A DNA stretch of 64,000 nt from Schistocerca nitens (lineage: Eukaryota; Arthropoda; Insecta; Orthoptera; Acrididae). The translations under genes were made by a program, and so were the position numbers. The notes beneath the pieces are model-generated. The model was not told where the DNA came from. It saw only the letters and a list, made by a program, of their open reading frames with translations, and ran no database searches. How positions within the stretch are numbered: position 1 is the first letter of the stretch; each line of letters opens with the position of its first letter. This document shows positions 32,806 to 43,750 of the stretch, in pieces. The stretch covers positions 712,773,202 through 712,837,201 of the forward strand of contig NC_064617.1 in assembly GCF_023898315.1 (NCBI RefSeq), read 5' to 3'.

Positions 32806-33194
32806 TAACGTCCCCTTAGAAAAAATTATGAATTACTGTGCTGGTAAACCCCTTACTTCATCTGATTTTCAAACAGCTGAGCAAAACTGAAAGTACTCAG
32901 GCAGGTTTCTCTTTACTTATTCTGATCATCACTAAACTGACACACAATATTTTTAGCGCAACGCAATCTGACTTCCAATAATCCCTAGAAAAGAATGGCC
33001 CTCACTAACAATAACCTATACCTTTCATGAATTACTTACCTCACAAAAATCTTCGTTACTCGAACTACTGCAATACAGCGAGCGCCAATACTAACAGCTA
33101 AATAAAAGATTCTAACTACTGATAGGCATAGTTATCAAATGAAAGATTTTGATGGAGAACAAACAATGTATTTACCTTAAAAATGTTCAAAAGT

Positions 33195-33273
<79 letters not shown>

Positions 33274-33550
33274 TTCATGATATCCAGTATGACAAATTTA
33301 TTCTTTCTGATGGACATACGTCCAGATCGTCCGCTCTCAAAATTCTGCCATCTCTCCCCCCACATCCACCACTGCTGGCGGCTCACCTCCAACTCCGCAG
33401 CGCTACGCGCTGTTCACATCCAACTGCCCAACTCTACAATAGCAAATATTCCAACAATGCAAACCAGCTACGGGCTGCACACAGTGCACTCAGCGATTTT
33501 CATACAGAGCGCTACGTGGCGTTACCAACATAAAAACCTAAACAGCCTAC
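32806..33550. mobile_element. Unclassified 0.75-kb repeat with an AT array
   Basis: It begins 'aacgtccccttagaaaaa', carries a 72-bp AT microsatellite in the middle and ends in 'cctaaacagcctac'. 'ttacacc' occurs at both junctions (about 32799-32805 and 33551-33557), consistent with a short target duplication. There are no inverted ends and no coding region longer than short frames. The class is unknown. Confidence 0.65.
33199..33270 (+). repeat. AT microsatellite
   Basis: About 36 uninterrupted AT units within the unclassified repeat. Confidence 0.98.
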
Positions 33551-34600
33551 TTACACCCTTCTCCCTGCAAAATACTGAGAAGTTCAGCTAACGATGATGG
33601 AGGCGGATAGCGATGACGCACACTTCTCTCCAGAGTAGACCACAAAGGCACAATAATATTCAGATCTGATGACTGCGGTTACCAAGGCAGAGCGGCAATT
33701 CACCCTCGTGCTCACTAAATCAGTACTGGACGATGCGAGCTGTGTGGGAGATGGCCCCTGTCTTCTGTAAACACATAATTGGCATTGGGAAACAAATATT
33801 GTGTCATGGGATGTACCTGATCAGCTAAAATGGTCACATAACCTGTGCTAGCCATGCGACCTTGCAGTGTCACCATGGAGCCCGTCGAATACTCCAATAT
33901 AGCTGCCCAAATCATCATCGAACCCCCGCATTGTTTTACTTTGGCAGCAGGCAGTATGCACCGTAGGCTCAGTCAGAAGTTGCAAACAGTGTGAAACAAG
34001 ACTCTTCGAACCAAATGACTTATTTCCAGGTTTTATGGCTTCGGCTCCCTGTTTTCTCGTCAGGAGCATTTGCGTCACTGATTAATGCTTTTGGGATTCC
34101 AACTCTCCCTTAGTTCACTGCTTATCAAGCTTCCTTCATGTTGGTTCGGTGCAGACAGGGTTCACGAGTACGTAATTCAGTTCTATAGTCACTTGTGCAG
34201 CTGTCGTCCTCTTATTCTTCGTCACAGTCCCATTCAGTGACCGCCGGTCGCGATCGCTCAACACACACATTGTGAATTAGCGGATGGTTTTTCTCCGCTT
34301 TCTCTGTAAGCGGTATGAATCTTCGACACGGTGACTCTTGAAACACCAAACGCTTCGGCTACCTTTTTTACGGAAGCAACCACCATACGAGCATGAGCAG
34401 TCTGCCATGTTCGAATTCACTGAGCTCCGACGTAATGCACTCACAGGTACCCAGAACACTGTTTGGGCCACGACTGATACTTGCAACGTATTGAGGACAT
34501 TACACAGGTGCCGTTCGTGGTTAAATGCAACAGCGCAACCTCCAGGCTGGGCCAGTATATGCACTTACGTTCAAGCAAGCATTTCTCGCTGTTTTTGTTA

Positions 34601-36749
34601 TGCATTTTGGTATGTATTTCTGTAAAAAAATTTATATGAATTTTGGTTCAAAGCGTTGTGTCTGTATAAATACGTTTCTGCATGTGTTCACATTTGTAGT
34701 GTAACAATGTGTTATTAATTCAGTAAGTCACCTGATGATCGTACATGCTCGAGACACGTCATGAACATAAAGGAGTTCCATTAACATCAAATGATTACTT
34801 TTTACGACGTATCAGCTTTTTCAGATTCTCAATGAAAATCATTAAAAAGATCGCTCCTCTTATTACGCCTTTGCTTTACTTTGAAAGTAAAGAAATATTT
34901 CTCGCGTTGTTTCCATATTTTTGTCCGACCCTTGTATGTATGCGGTTTTCTTCACAGGGGCATTGCACTTTCCCAAACCCTTCATCACATCTAAGTCTTA
35001 CATTCGCTTTCCGTGCTAAACGTATTGTGTGTTCATGGCATCTCATATTGCTTCGTAATGTTACCACTAAACGTTATACGGCTTAGAGATACAGCGGTTT
35101 AACAGCGGATACTGTTAGATTTTTGGCATTTATCGACGTTGAAAGGGAGCTGCCAGTTATCGAGAGTCGTCCGGAGATTTTGTCCTCATACCGTGGTGGT
35201 CATCTGCAAACCGGTAGGGACAAGTGTTTGCCGAAGTGTTTCATATGCTGTGTAAATACGTTACGAAATTTTCAAAGGGAACGAGGACAGGAGAAAATTT
35301 CTCTCCATGCGGTGACTGAGTTATTGTGCTGTATTGAGCTGATCGCTGCAGATTAAATCTTCCTTTTTCATGGATTCGGTACGGCAAACAGGCACCTTTT
35401 AGCTGGAAGGAAGAAAAGCTTTCGCGGAACTGACAGATGAGCTTGGAATCCGCTTTGATAAATGGCACTCAGAACTTCCAGGGTAGGAGCTTACTGTTAT
35501 AAGTGCACTTAGCGAACTTTTTCGGTAATAACGGGCAGCTTTGTGGAGTTATACGACATTCTAATTCCGTGGCACCTGCGTAAATTTCATAATCGAAGGG
35601 TTTCCAAAAATTGTAAATTGCGAAACAGAGGCTGTTGCACATAAACAGTGACATATACAGTATTACACACTGTGAATCGTCTGTTACATATCAGGTGAGT
35701 TTCGCATAAGAGACGGAAACTCCAAAACTGTTAGCCTGCGTCATTCTTCGTATCATCTGTATCACAATGTATCACTCAGGATTTTTTCGGTTTGCCCAAT
35801 TACAGCAGTACTTTTTTTTTGCAAGTTGTATCATTAATTACCGTGGTGTGAAGGTTATACGAAGAATCCGAATAACTCGGAAAGAAGCCTTTATTTTACT
35901 CAAAGTGAAAGATTTTGCTATGAGGTTGTGTTTACGTGCGGATTTTAAGAAAGATGATGCATTCAGGCTTCTGGCGTCGAGCAATGACCTAGCCTTCTGC
36001 CTTTAAGAGGCTATAGCCAGATCTTAAAAACTAAGTGACAGTGCTGTGGTGTGATTCAGTGTGGTCAGGTGGGTTATTCGTGAAACTCAGAGCAAGTGAA
36101 AAATGGAACTATAGTGATACCGTTCACTGTCCATGCTATTCACCTTTTCAGAGTAGCCACAGAAATATATGAGGAGCGAGGGTTTTCTAACTATACTGCA
36201 CTTCAAGCAGTTCAAAACTGCGCTACTGTTCTTACAGCCACGCATTTAGCTGCTGTGCCTAACCGAGTAACCTAAAGATATTTTCCTCCCAGTAAACATC
36301 GGTACGTCCAAATAACGATGGCTACGCTTAAGTTCTCTGCTGAATCAGTTACTGTCTGGGATTCATTTGATGTAAACAAGCAGTATTAGTCACAGGTTTG
36401 TTTAAGTCTTGGGATAGCTTCAGAGAGAGAATAAAAAATCATAATTCCCAGACGTCCAAAATACAGACGTAAAGTAACACCCATTAAAAAATCTCCTGGC
36501 AGCAGTATTGTGGTTGTTAGGTAGTTGCTTTGGACTAGGAATTTTTACTTTTCAAGCTGGATGAAGTAAACATTTAGAAAAAAAGAAAGAAGCTTTCCCC
36601 CAATACGTAGTGAAACAAATATAGTCTAAAATAAATGGGTGACATTTTATCATAATTATTCATAATAGAATCTGCCGTAACTTTACATGAAGGTTTGCAC
36701 CGCCTCTGCACTAACTTCAGTTACAGTCATTCTGTATCCTGTATCCCTT
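34601..36749. other. 2.1 kb without recognisable features
   Basis: Unassigned DNA. Open frames at 34745-35086 and 35767-36006 (plus) show no domain and no convincing splice context. Confidence 0.5.
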
Positions 36750-37780
36750 GAGCAAACTGATACCATCACACCTGAAACAGTAGTACGTAGCAGCTCTTTT
36801 TTCCTCGATGACGGCGGCAACGAGTTGTGGCATCAGCTTCACGAGACGCCAGAAAAATGAGTAGTATTCTGATGGATGACAGTTCAACCTCCGTCCGTGG
36901 ACATGGGGCGTAGCTGGCGCAAGGTTTGCGCATGTTACTCAGTGGTCTCCTACGTCTGTATCTGCATTTACATGTGTACTCCGCAAGACACCTTACTCTT
37001 TGTGGTGGAGGGTAGTTTATGTAGCAATGTCTCTTCCGCCTTTACCAGTTCCAGTCGCGTGTGCTTCGCGGGAAGAACGATTGCTGTTAAGCCTCCGCGT
37101 GGACTCGAATCTCTGTAATTTTATCTTCATGGTCTTTTCGCGAGGTATGCGCAGGAAGCTCTTCCAGTAACGTGCGCTATCGGAATTTTAGCAGTAGACC
37201 ATACCGTGATGCAGAATGCCTTTCTTGCCTAAATGTGCTCAACAGCATTAAAGTTAATTTCCTCGAGATTAGAAAAACAGTGTGATTTCCGTAAAGTCTT
37301 CATGGGGTAATGCTGGCAACTCGGGAGCGACGAGGTAGTTCATTGTCGTGAAGAATGTACACATCGCCTCCAGGTTTTTCTAGGCGAACTGCAGACAAAC
37401 GGTCAATAGGTTCGTGTACGGTTCACGGAGGCGGACGTGTCAGAGTCTCCATTTTATGCCATATGAATATCGACCACTGGAGAATGCCAAGACCCGTACC
37501 TGGTCGTTGCCTGTTGGCCAACAAAATACATCACCTCTTTTTGGTTTCGACGTCCTCGTACTTTGAAATCGGATTGGGCAGACTTGTACCGCGTGTCATC
37601 AGTCCAAGCTACTTTTTTCTTTGCTTCTAGCGTGCAACGGCAGAGTTTGTGTTCCCATGGAAATCTCTGTGCCCTGTGGCTTGTGGCATTGTTGCTGCGC
37701 AACATAGATTTGGGTAGTAATTTAGGGGTAGGTGGGCCACTCTGCCGAAATCACAGCGGCCCGTGTATTCGCTGTCACTA
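36750..37780 (-). mobile_element. Tc1-like element (minus strand) interrupted by a LINE tail
   Basis: Blocks read leftward: 'KKVAWTDDTRY' (about 37590-37620, first aspartate), 'GDVYILHDNELPRRSRVA' (about 37320-37375, second aspartate region) and a C terminus 'LVKLMPQLVAAVIEEKRAAT' (about 36770-36850). Between the second block and the C terminus lies a LINE fragment at 36945-37240, and the glutamate block is not readable. The terminal repeats were not located. Confidence 0.5.
36945..37240 (-). mobile_element. LINE 3' end fragment, minus strand
   Basis: It starts with the complement of the LINE tail ('tgtatctgcatttacatg' and 'tgtactccgcaagacacc') and continues through 'ccagtcgcgtgtgcttcgc' and 'gggaagaacgattgctg', blocks shared with the copies at 12000 and 47192. 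It is 5'-truncated to about 0.3 kb and has landed inside a Tc1-like relic. Confidence 0.7.
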
Positions 37781-37785
37781 TCAGC

Positions 37786-38023
37786 CCTAGCGATGGAAAT
37801 GGTGCAGTGGTTAGTACACTGGACTCGCATTTGGGAGGACGATGGTTCAAATTCGCGTCCGGCCAACCTGATTGAGGTTTTGCCTGATTTCCTTGAACCG
37901 CTTCAGGCGATTGCCGCCATGGTCTCTTTGAAAAGTCGCGGCCGATTTCCTTCCGAATTGTTATTAAACTACAATTAGAGCCTGTGCTACGTCTCTAATG
38001 ACGTCGTTACGGACGGGATGTTA
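37786..38023 (+). repeat. SINE, family D
   Basis: The head 'gtgcagtggttagtacactg' and B box 'ggttcaaattc' lead into the D body ('tctctttgaaaagtcgcgg') and the 3' block 'cgttacggacgggatgtt'. More divergent than the copies at 8296 and 10505. Confidence 0.85.
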
Positions 38024-38354
38024 AACTCTACAGCTCTTTCCTACTATCCTCGCTGGTGGATGGTGAACCCTGTTGCGCAAGACAGTTCACTTTACCGCCG
38101 ACAGTTTTCTCCGAATAGAAGTGCTCACAGTACTGGTGTGACACAGTGGCGAGTGAAATTGCCAGCGCGTACCTCGGAGATGGAGCCGCATTAGTCTAGA
38201 GCCCACGAGATGACCGCTTCAGAAAGCACAGCTGTCCTGTGTATTGTTCACCCTGCGCTCAACTGTCGTGCCAACGATCAGTATAGGATCTGATCTCTTC
38301 CCAATAACGTGACGCATGAAACTATTCCATGCGCTCTCTATCAAAAGCAACAAA
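38024..38354. other. No gene recognised
   Basis: Unassigned spacer between two SINEs. Confidence 0.5.
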
Positions 38355-38366
38355 ATCTCCAATTCA

Positions 38367-38562
38367 AGCCGACCGCGGTGGCCGAGCGGTTCTAGGCGCT
38401 TCAGTCCGGAACCGCGCGACTGCTACGGTCGCAGGTACGAATCCTGCCTCGGGCATGGATGTGTGTGATGTCCTTAGGTTAGTTAGGTTTAAGTAGTTCT
38501 AAGTTCTAGGGGACTGATGACCTCAGAAGTTAAGTCCCATAGTGCTCAGAGCCATCTGAGCC
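38367..38562 (+). repeat. SINE, family A, with 12-bp target duplication
   Basis: A complete copy starting 'agccgaccgcggtggccgag', flanked by 'atctccaattca' (38355-38366 and 38563-38574). Confidence 0.93.
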
Positions 38563-38959
38563 ATCTCCAATTCAGTTGCTCATAATTGAATTAATCTCTT
38601 GAGTCTGTAAAACTTTCACTTAGTTCTGTTTATGTTGTGATTCTGTGGAACAATAAGAGTCCGAAGACCCGAACGACAAAATGTTACTAGTTGCAATGGA
38701 CGCGACAATATCTCGGCACACGTAATACGTTTTGCCTATGTTATTGGTCCAGATTCCAATTCTGTGTCTCCGCAACGCTTGAGTAGTAAACGCTTGTGCA
38801 AAAACTCTCCAACCCTAGAATCAGGTCGGGCTCCAACCAATATTACTTTCACTTTCTATGGGTCTCTTCTCATCTTCACGTTTGACTGTAGCCTATAACG
38901 CTTACTGATATAACGCTGATTCGTCACAAATTAAAACTTGTTGCATTCGTTCTACTAGT

Positions 38960-38978
38960 GCTGCTGCTACTGCTGCTG

Positions 38979-39009
<31 letters not shown>
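38960..39009 (+). repeat. Trinucleotide microsatellite (CTG then CTA)
   Basis: About 17 triplets, first CTG/CTA mixed, then pure CTA. Confidence 0.95.
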
Positions 39010-39121
39010 AAATTAACATCAGCACTGAATGTGACACATTCAACAACCATCCTGGAAGAGGTCTCTCGATTCCATGGAACAAGTCGACCCAATTGATATC
39101 GAATAAAACATGGTAAATACT

Positions 39122-39397
39122 CCAGAATGAGATTTTCACTCTGCAGCGTAGTGTGCGCTGATATGAAACTTCCTGGCAGATTAAAACTGTGTGCCCGACC
39201 GAGACTCGAACTCGGGACCTTTGCCTTTCGCGGGCAAGTGGAAGGTAGGAGACGAGATACTGGCAGAAGTAAAGCTGTGAGTACCGGGCGTGAGTCGTGC
39301 TTCGGTAGCTCAGTTGGTAGAGCACTTGCCCGCGAAAGGCAAAGGTCCCGAGTTCGAGTCTCGGTCGGGCACACAGTTTTAATCTGCCAGGAAGTTT
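39122..39397. mobile_element. Compact two-headed foldback retroposon
   Basis: Same family as 8735-9449 but only 276 bp. A minus-strand tRNA-like unit (from about 39197) stops after 'cgcgggcaagtg' and jumps directly into the plus-strand part, so the loop and half of one head are missing. It is bounded by a perfect 13-bp direct repeat 'catggtaaatact' (39109-39121 and 39398-39410). Confidence 0.88.
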
Positions 39398-39480
39398 CAT
39401 GGTAAATACTGCCTATCGAGGTTAGTAATTAATTTCTCCGAATATAAAAATTTGTAAATAGCCATCTGTGTTCCATCATT

Positions 39481-39850
39481 ATGTTCCGGCGTAACTACAA
39501 GCGCCGGCACGAAGACGAAGAACGCAAGAGCAGAGAAGGCTGTGAGACGACGTCAGCCAATAGCTCGCTGACTAGGACCGCACTACGAGAGGATCGGCAT
39601 CTACAAGAAGAGACTATAAGCGCCGCTGCTCCTTTACGTCTCGGCTGCACAGTACTAGACCGACACAGTAGTAGACCAGCACTACGATAGCAGTCATTAG
39701 GGATCCATATCCATTACTTACATGGACATTTCATGTAGTGAAGGACATTTATTGTTTGCATGTTGCCCATCGCTTGCGACACGCTCTTGTAACACAAAGT
39801 TAAGTATTGTCTGTCTTCTTTATTGCAATAAGACTTATTAATGTGATTTG
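39481..39850 (+). other. Possible solo LTR or promoter-bearing repeat
   Basis: A compact stretch begins 'tgttccggcg' and contains 'gactataagcgcc' (TATA-like) and 'gcacagtactag' about 30 bp later. It ends near an 'aataagactt' polyadenylation-like signal at 39827. An open frame of 69 codons covers the left half. Neither flanking duplication nor a second LTR was found, so this is tentative. Confidence 0.25.
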
Positions 39851-39870
39851 CTTGAACTGTTCTATAGCAT

Positions 39871-41094
39871 TCCGAGAACGGCGCATCCTTTGGGCACCCT
39901 GTACAAGATGAGTGGGCAGGACTCCACACATTATTTAATGTAATTAAAGCGACTGATCTAATTAAGTAGAAAGAGCTTCAGGTAGTTTGATACTGTAATA
40001 GGTTACTTTTATGACTACTCACAATCCGAGTTAAAAGTTTTTAACTCAGTCACTTTTCGACATCACAGAGTAGGCAAGTCGACTCATACAGACTCGTTAC
40101 TCGTGCTGTTACTGTTCTCCGCTAACTCTATGGTAAGAAAGTTTGTGATGAGTGAAATTTTCGAAGTTAGCAATGACGGTAGAGAATATGTCGGTAAATT
40201 GATGTTCCATACATTTTGGGTAAAAGAAAACAAAAAAGAAAATTGAACGTGGTGACCAGTATAAAAAAGTTCGTAATACAAATTTGTGCTTATGTGTCGG
40301 AAATAAAGTGGTAGTGCGACCTCCAGACCAGACGAGAGGAAACGCAGATCACAGCGAACCACAAGTAATTTCTTATATACATAAAAAGTCGCGACGTGAG
40401 CTGTTCGCTTTGCGTGGAACACCTGTGATCCGCGGAACACATTTCGAGGAAATCCCGCTCTAGAGGCTAGGCGGATTTGGTAGAATACCTAAAACCCCTT
40501 TGATGTAGGCTGCCTCTGACGACGGTTGTTACAGTTCAATTCTTTTATCTTGGCGGTTCGCGCATGCCCGCCCAGACGCAGGAGATTGCTGCGTTGCCAG
40601 TTGTACGCGCCAAGAGAAGCAGCGCCATAGTATAGTTCGCAAACTTACGTTTCGGTGGGAGCGCGCACTTTATGAAGTAAAGCCTCCACGGCCGCATTAA
40701 CCCTTTCGCTGCTACAGAGACGTGCTCCCCGCATTCCGCGATGTGTGCGATTTTGTCATCATTGAACTGCTCGCCTCTGCAGACACATGGTGTTTCGGCT
40801 GCTTTGACACACTTTATCATTTGATTTTGACACATCTTCTTGACTGATACCTTCCCCCCCCCCATAAATGACTTAATTTTGTTTCGATGTTCAACATAGT
40901 TATTGTGCACCATTAGATGTAGTAAACCATTGCACGAAATTTTGAAGAGTTTGCAGAGGTAAACGTCCATAGCGTATACTTTCTGTATGGTCGATTTTAG
41001 TTGCCACTAGAAATTTCAAAAAATTACATTCAAACGAATAAAATTCACGAAGTAAGACACTTGGATATTGTTTTTAAATAAAGAAAATATTAAG
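39871..41094. other. Unassigned; contains a short repeat copy
   Basis: 40132-40220 matches 23030-23112. A CpG-rich patch lies at about 40540-40740. No gene was recognised. Confidence 0.45.
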
Positions 41095-41170
41095 CACCAA
41101 ACAAGGTTTGAACTCAGAACCTTTCACTTAGCAGCCATACACTTTAACCATTATGCTAACGCAGCTCGTC
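41095..41170 (-). repeat. tRNA-like head of an unnamed repeat
   Basis: On the minus strand: 'gttagcataatggttaaag' (A-box-like) followed by 'ggttctgagttcaaacc' (B-box-like). The spacing is that of a tRNA, but the stems are imperfect, so it is read as a SINE relic and not a tRNA gene. Confidence 0.45.
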
Positions 41171-41539
41171 ATTCAATACATCTCCCGTAGGACTTTAAAC
41201 TATCACGCAATATACTGACAAACACTGTTGGTGTGACTATGAATTACTCACGTTTCATCGAAGTATGCGAGGAAATAAACAATTACCGCTGTTCTGTATT
41301 GCGAAAAAGAGGTTAGTGAGAATGATACAAACACCTTTCCTTGCTGTCGCTATTGGGAGGCTTATTGCTTGTTTGGTTTAATTAATTAATAGAATATGAA
41401 GCAATTGGTATAAAGAATGCTTTTGCCAAACTTTCTATAAAAGAAAGTCTGCTATCAATTACTTTATTTATGACTGAACGTTTCTAAAACTGTATACACT
41501 CGTCCGTGCTCTGCACTGCAGTCGAGCTCTGGCAACGTC

Positions 41540-41657
41540 GTTCTCTGTTCATTGGCTGACTGTGTTTTGTGACGTCAGATGCGCAGAGCGAACCTAATCT
41601 CGGCCGCCGTCATAAATGACGCGCACTTTAGTTCGTTGCGCGAATTCGATTCGAGTA
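41540..41657 (+). promoter_or_regulatory. Promoter-like CpG patch with CRE and CCAAT motifs
   Basis: A reverse CCAAT box ('attggctga', 41551), a perfect cAMP-response-type palindrome 'tgacgtca' (41570-41577) and several CpGs lie within 60 bp, followed by an ATG at 41657 opening 29 codons. No TATA was seen. Motif clusters of this sort occur by chance at low rates, so it is only a candidate. Confidence 0.3.
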
Positions 41658-42361
41658 TGGCTTACCTCTCCGTCTTGCAAACGAGCGCTCTACACGATAC
41701 GGAATACGAGCAGATCGACATTAGATGTTTATTAGTTTTTCACTAGTTTTGCGCAATAAATTATTTACGAAGATTTCTGGGACTCCCTACAGTCGACTGA
41801 GATTTTGTCTCCAAACAACTTGGAGCATTTTGTGTCTCGTTTCCTCGCGGCACTAAAGTGATCGTATGTACTAGCTACTGACTTTTTCACATCACAGGTC
41901 GATAAATTTTGTAAATAGAATTTTTCCTCAATTCGGGTCTTGTTTTCTTAAAACGATACGTGCTGCAAATTAATGTGTTCTCAGGCACATACGTAATTTA
42001 ATTTTGATTTTCGTCACTGAAATTCATTTTCTTCATTCCCAATAGATGACTGTTGGTTGAAAATTGTGTAACAGTACCTTTTAAACACAGTTTTCCAGAT
42101 TTGAGTGAATTTAAGACTAGGAGCGGTGTTGACAGAACACAATTCAATTCGGATACTGATAGGCGCCGGATATCGTATGCTACAGGCGAGCTGCAAGCTT
42201 TGTGTGGGACTGTGGTTGCTGAGGCGGCACATTGATTACCGTCTGCACACAGAGGCCTAGCAGGTAGGCGGGCAGACACGTCACACCACACCACAACACA
42301 CCGCCCTTCGCCTCTGCAGCTGCCTCAGTAGCACACCCCCTCTCCAGAGGATCGCCGCCAA
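41658..42361. other. No gene recognised
   Basis: Apart from the 29-codon frame starting at 41657, nothing was recognised. Confidence 0.5.
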
Positions 42362-42460
42362 GTTGCGGTGGTAAAGCTCTGGACCCGCATTCGGGATGGT
42401 GGCATTCATTTCCCTGATCGGCCATCCACATGTAGGTCTTACATGAAGAATCTTTCACAG
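42362..42460 (+). repeat. SINE fragment, family D head
   Basis: 'ctggacccgcattcgggatg' and 'tgatcggccatccac' match the family D head with substitutions. The body is not recognisable. Confidence 0.4.
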
Positions 42461-42866
42461 CAAAAAGTTGGGTGGTTCTCTTGCAAAGGACTCAGGTTTT
42501 CTTCCCCAAACAGAGCTTGCGCCGTAGTGACCGTTGATAATATTCTCGTAGCTATAAGAAATTTTTTACGTCATGTGTTCACAGATAACGCTGATCTGCG
42601 AAAGATGTATTCCCAGGTAATAGTGGTCTTCGAAGATGTATGAAGGCGTTTCAATTTTATGTACGTATGATTTTTGCGTAATCTTGAACTATGCAACATA
42701 AACTTACAACCTACGCTATTTATCTTTGACCACCAGTCAACCAGTAGCTTCGGTGCTATATTTTCAGATCAAGTTCACACGTATGACTTATAGATATTCT
42801 GTAGCTCAATTATTCTGTGGTTGGAAAACATGTTTGCTATTAGCGCCACCTGAAATACAGGTATTT
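42461..42866. other. No gene recognised
   Basis: Unassigned AT-rich DNA before the Penelope-like fragment. Confidence 0.5.
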
Positions 42867-43385
42867 GAAAAAATCAGCGGTGGCTGAACATAGCCTGCTT
42901 AACAAGCATAAGATTTTATTTGAACAAACCAGAGTAATAGCCCACGCATCGAATTACTGGGACTCTGTGATCCGGGAAGCAGTCGAAATTAGACTTCACG
43001 ATAATAACTTTACAGAGACAACGGCTATGCACTTAGCAACACTTGGAAGAGTGCACTGGCTAAAGAAAAATCGCAGAAAAAACTTCCCGCACTTTGCCTC
43101 CTGATTCAAGGGATGGCGCTGCAAGCACCGCGGGATAGAAACTACATCTATGGAAGTAGAGGGCACCACTTCACTACGCGCCATATCGCTGTTGCTATGA
43201 CGTATTCCAGCCAATCAGAAGCCGTCCTTTGCATATAAAAGTGGGAACCTCGCTAGTTCACGACAGTCAGTTTTAGCCCTGACGATGACCATGGAGGTAG
43301 TGGTCGAAAGCTTGGAGTTTTATCTTGAATTGACGCAGCATGTACACCGAGAGATTTTTATTCGTGTTTGCTATTTGCCACATAT
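42867..43385 (+). mobile_element. Penelope-like element, 3' end
   Basis: The open frame 42865-43104 encodes the C-terminal part of a GIY-YIG endonuclease: 'KKSAVAEHSLLNKHKI' followed by 'ASNYWDSVIREAVEIRLHDN', in which the catalytic-region R-E-A-x-E-I-R block is intact. After the stop comes a 3' untranslated region with 'gacgatgaccatggaggtag' and 'tggtcgaaagcttggag'. The copy is 5'-truncated and belongs to a different subfamily from 21563-22881. Confidence 0.85.
43211..43271 (+). promoter_or_regulatory. Core promoter inside the Penelope 3' region
   Basis: CCAAT (43211), TATAAAA (43235) and the arthropod-type initiator TCAGT (43267-43271) are spaced normally: 34 bp from the first T of TATA to the initiator A. 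Penelope-like elements carry internal promoters in their terminal repeats, which fits. Transcription would run rightward from about 43269. Confidence 0.55.
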
Positions 43386-43505
43386 TTTATGAATGTGTGC
43401 TTATCTACACGGTGGACACCCAGTTTAATAGATTTTGACCGTGGCTTCACTTACTAAAGTATAATTATACCCAACATCTAAGTAGTTTTACTTTTATAAT
43501 TAATG

Positions 43506-43750
43506 AAATGAAATGTCGTGTGGCTAGGGCCTCCCGTCGGGTAGGCCGTTCTCCTGGTGCTAGTCTTTTGAGTTGACGTCACTTCGGCGACTTGCGTGTC
43601 AGTGGGGATGAGGATGAGGATGATGATGATGATTAAGGCGACACAACACCCAGTCTCTGAGCGGAGAAAATCTCCGACCCAGCCGGGAATCGAACCCGGC
43701 CCCTTGGCATGACAGTCCGTCGCGCTGACCATTCAGCTATCGGGGCGGAC
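43506..43750 (-). repeat. SINE, family C, minus strand
   Basis: The same head as at 15763 ('gggaatcgaacccggcccc' and 'ttcagctatcggggcgg' at the right), with a short GAT microsatellite (about 43606-43632) in the linker. The tail starts at 'gtcgtgtggctagggcc'. Confidence 0.9.

Larger units (their letters stand above)
32672..34600 (-). mobile_element. Tc1-like element (minus strand) interrupted by another repeat
   Basis: The DNA-binding region is readable near 34290-34390 ('KKVAEAFGVSRVTVSKIH', partly out of frame). The catalytic region near 33715-33918 gives 'MVTLQGRMASTGYVTILADQ' and 'MTQYLFPNANYVFTEDRGH', the last corresponding to the Q-D-D-R-A-P-V-H second-aspartate block. The left end near 32672 ('taaaagtttgggaacacc') lies beyond an insertion at 32806-33550. 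No matching right end is visible. Confidence 0.65.
38840..39430 (+). repeat. Unclassified dispersed repeat, copy 2
   Basis: The partner of 21180-21420, expanded here by a CTG/CTA microsatellite (38960-39009) and a foldback retroposon (39122-39397). After removing these, the order of shared blocks is the same in both copies. Confidence 0.6.

Noticed and set aside
33183..33533. Open frame starting with an Ile-Tyr repeat
   Set aside because: It is the translation of an AT microsatellite inside an unclassified repeat.
38924..39400. 158-codon minus-strand open frame with a serine run
   Set aside because: The serines are the CTA/CTG microsatellite and the rest is antisense of the tRNA-like foldback element.
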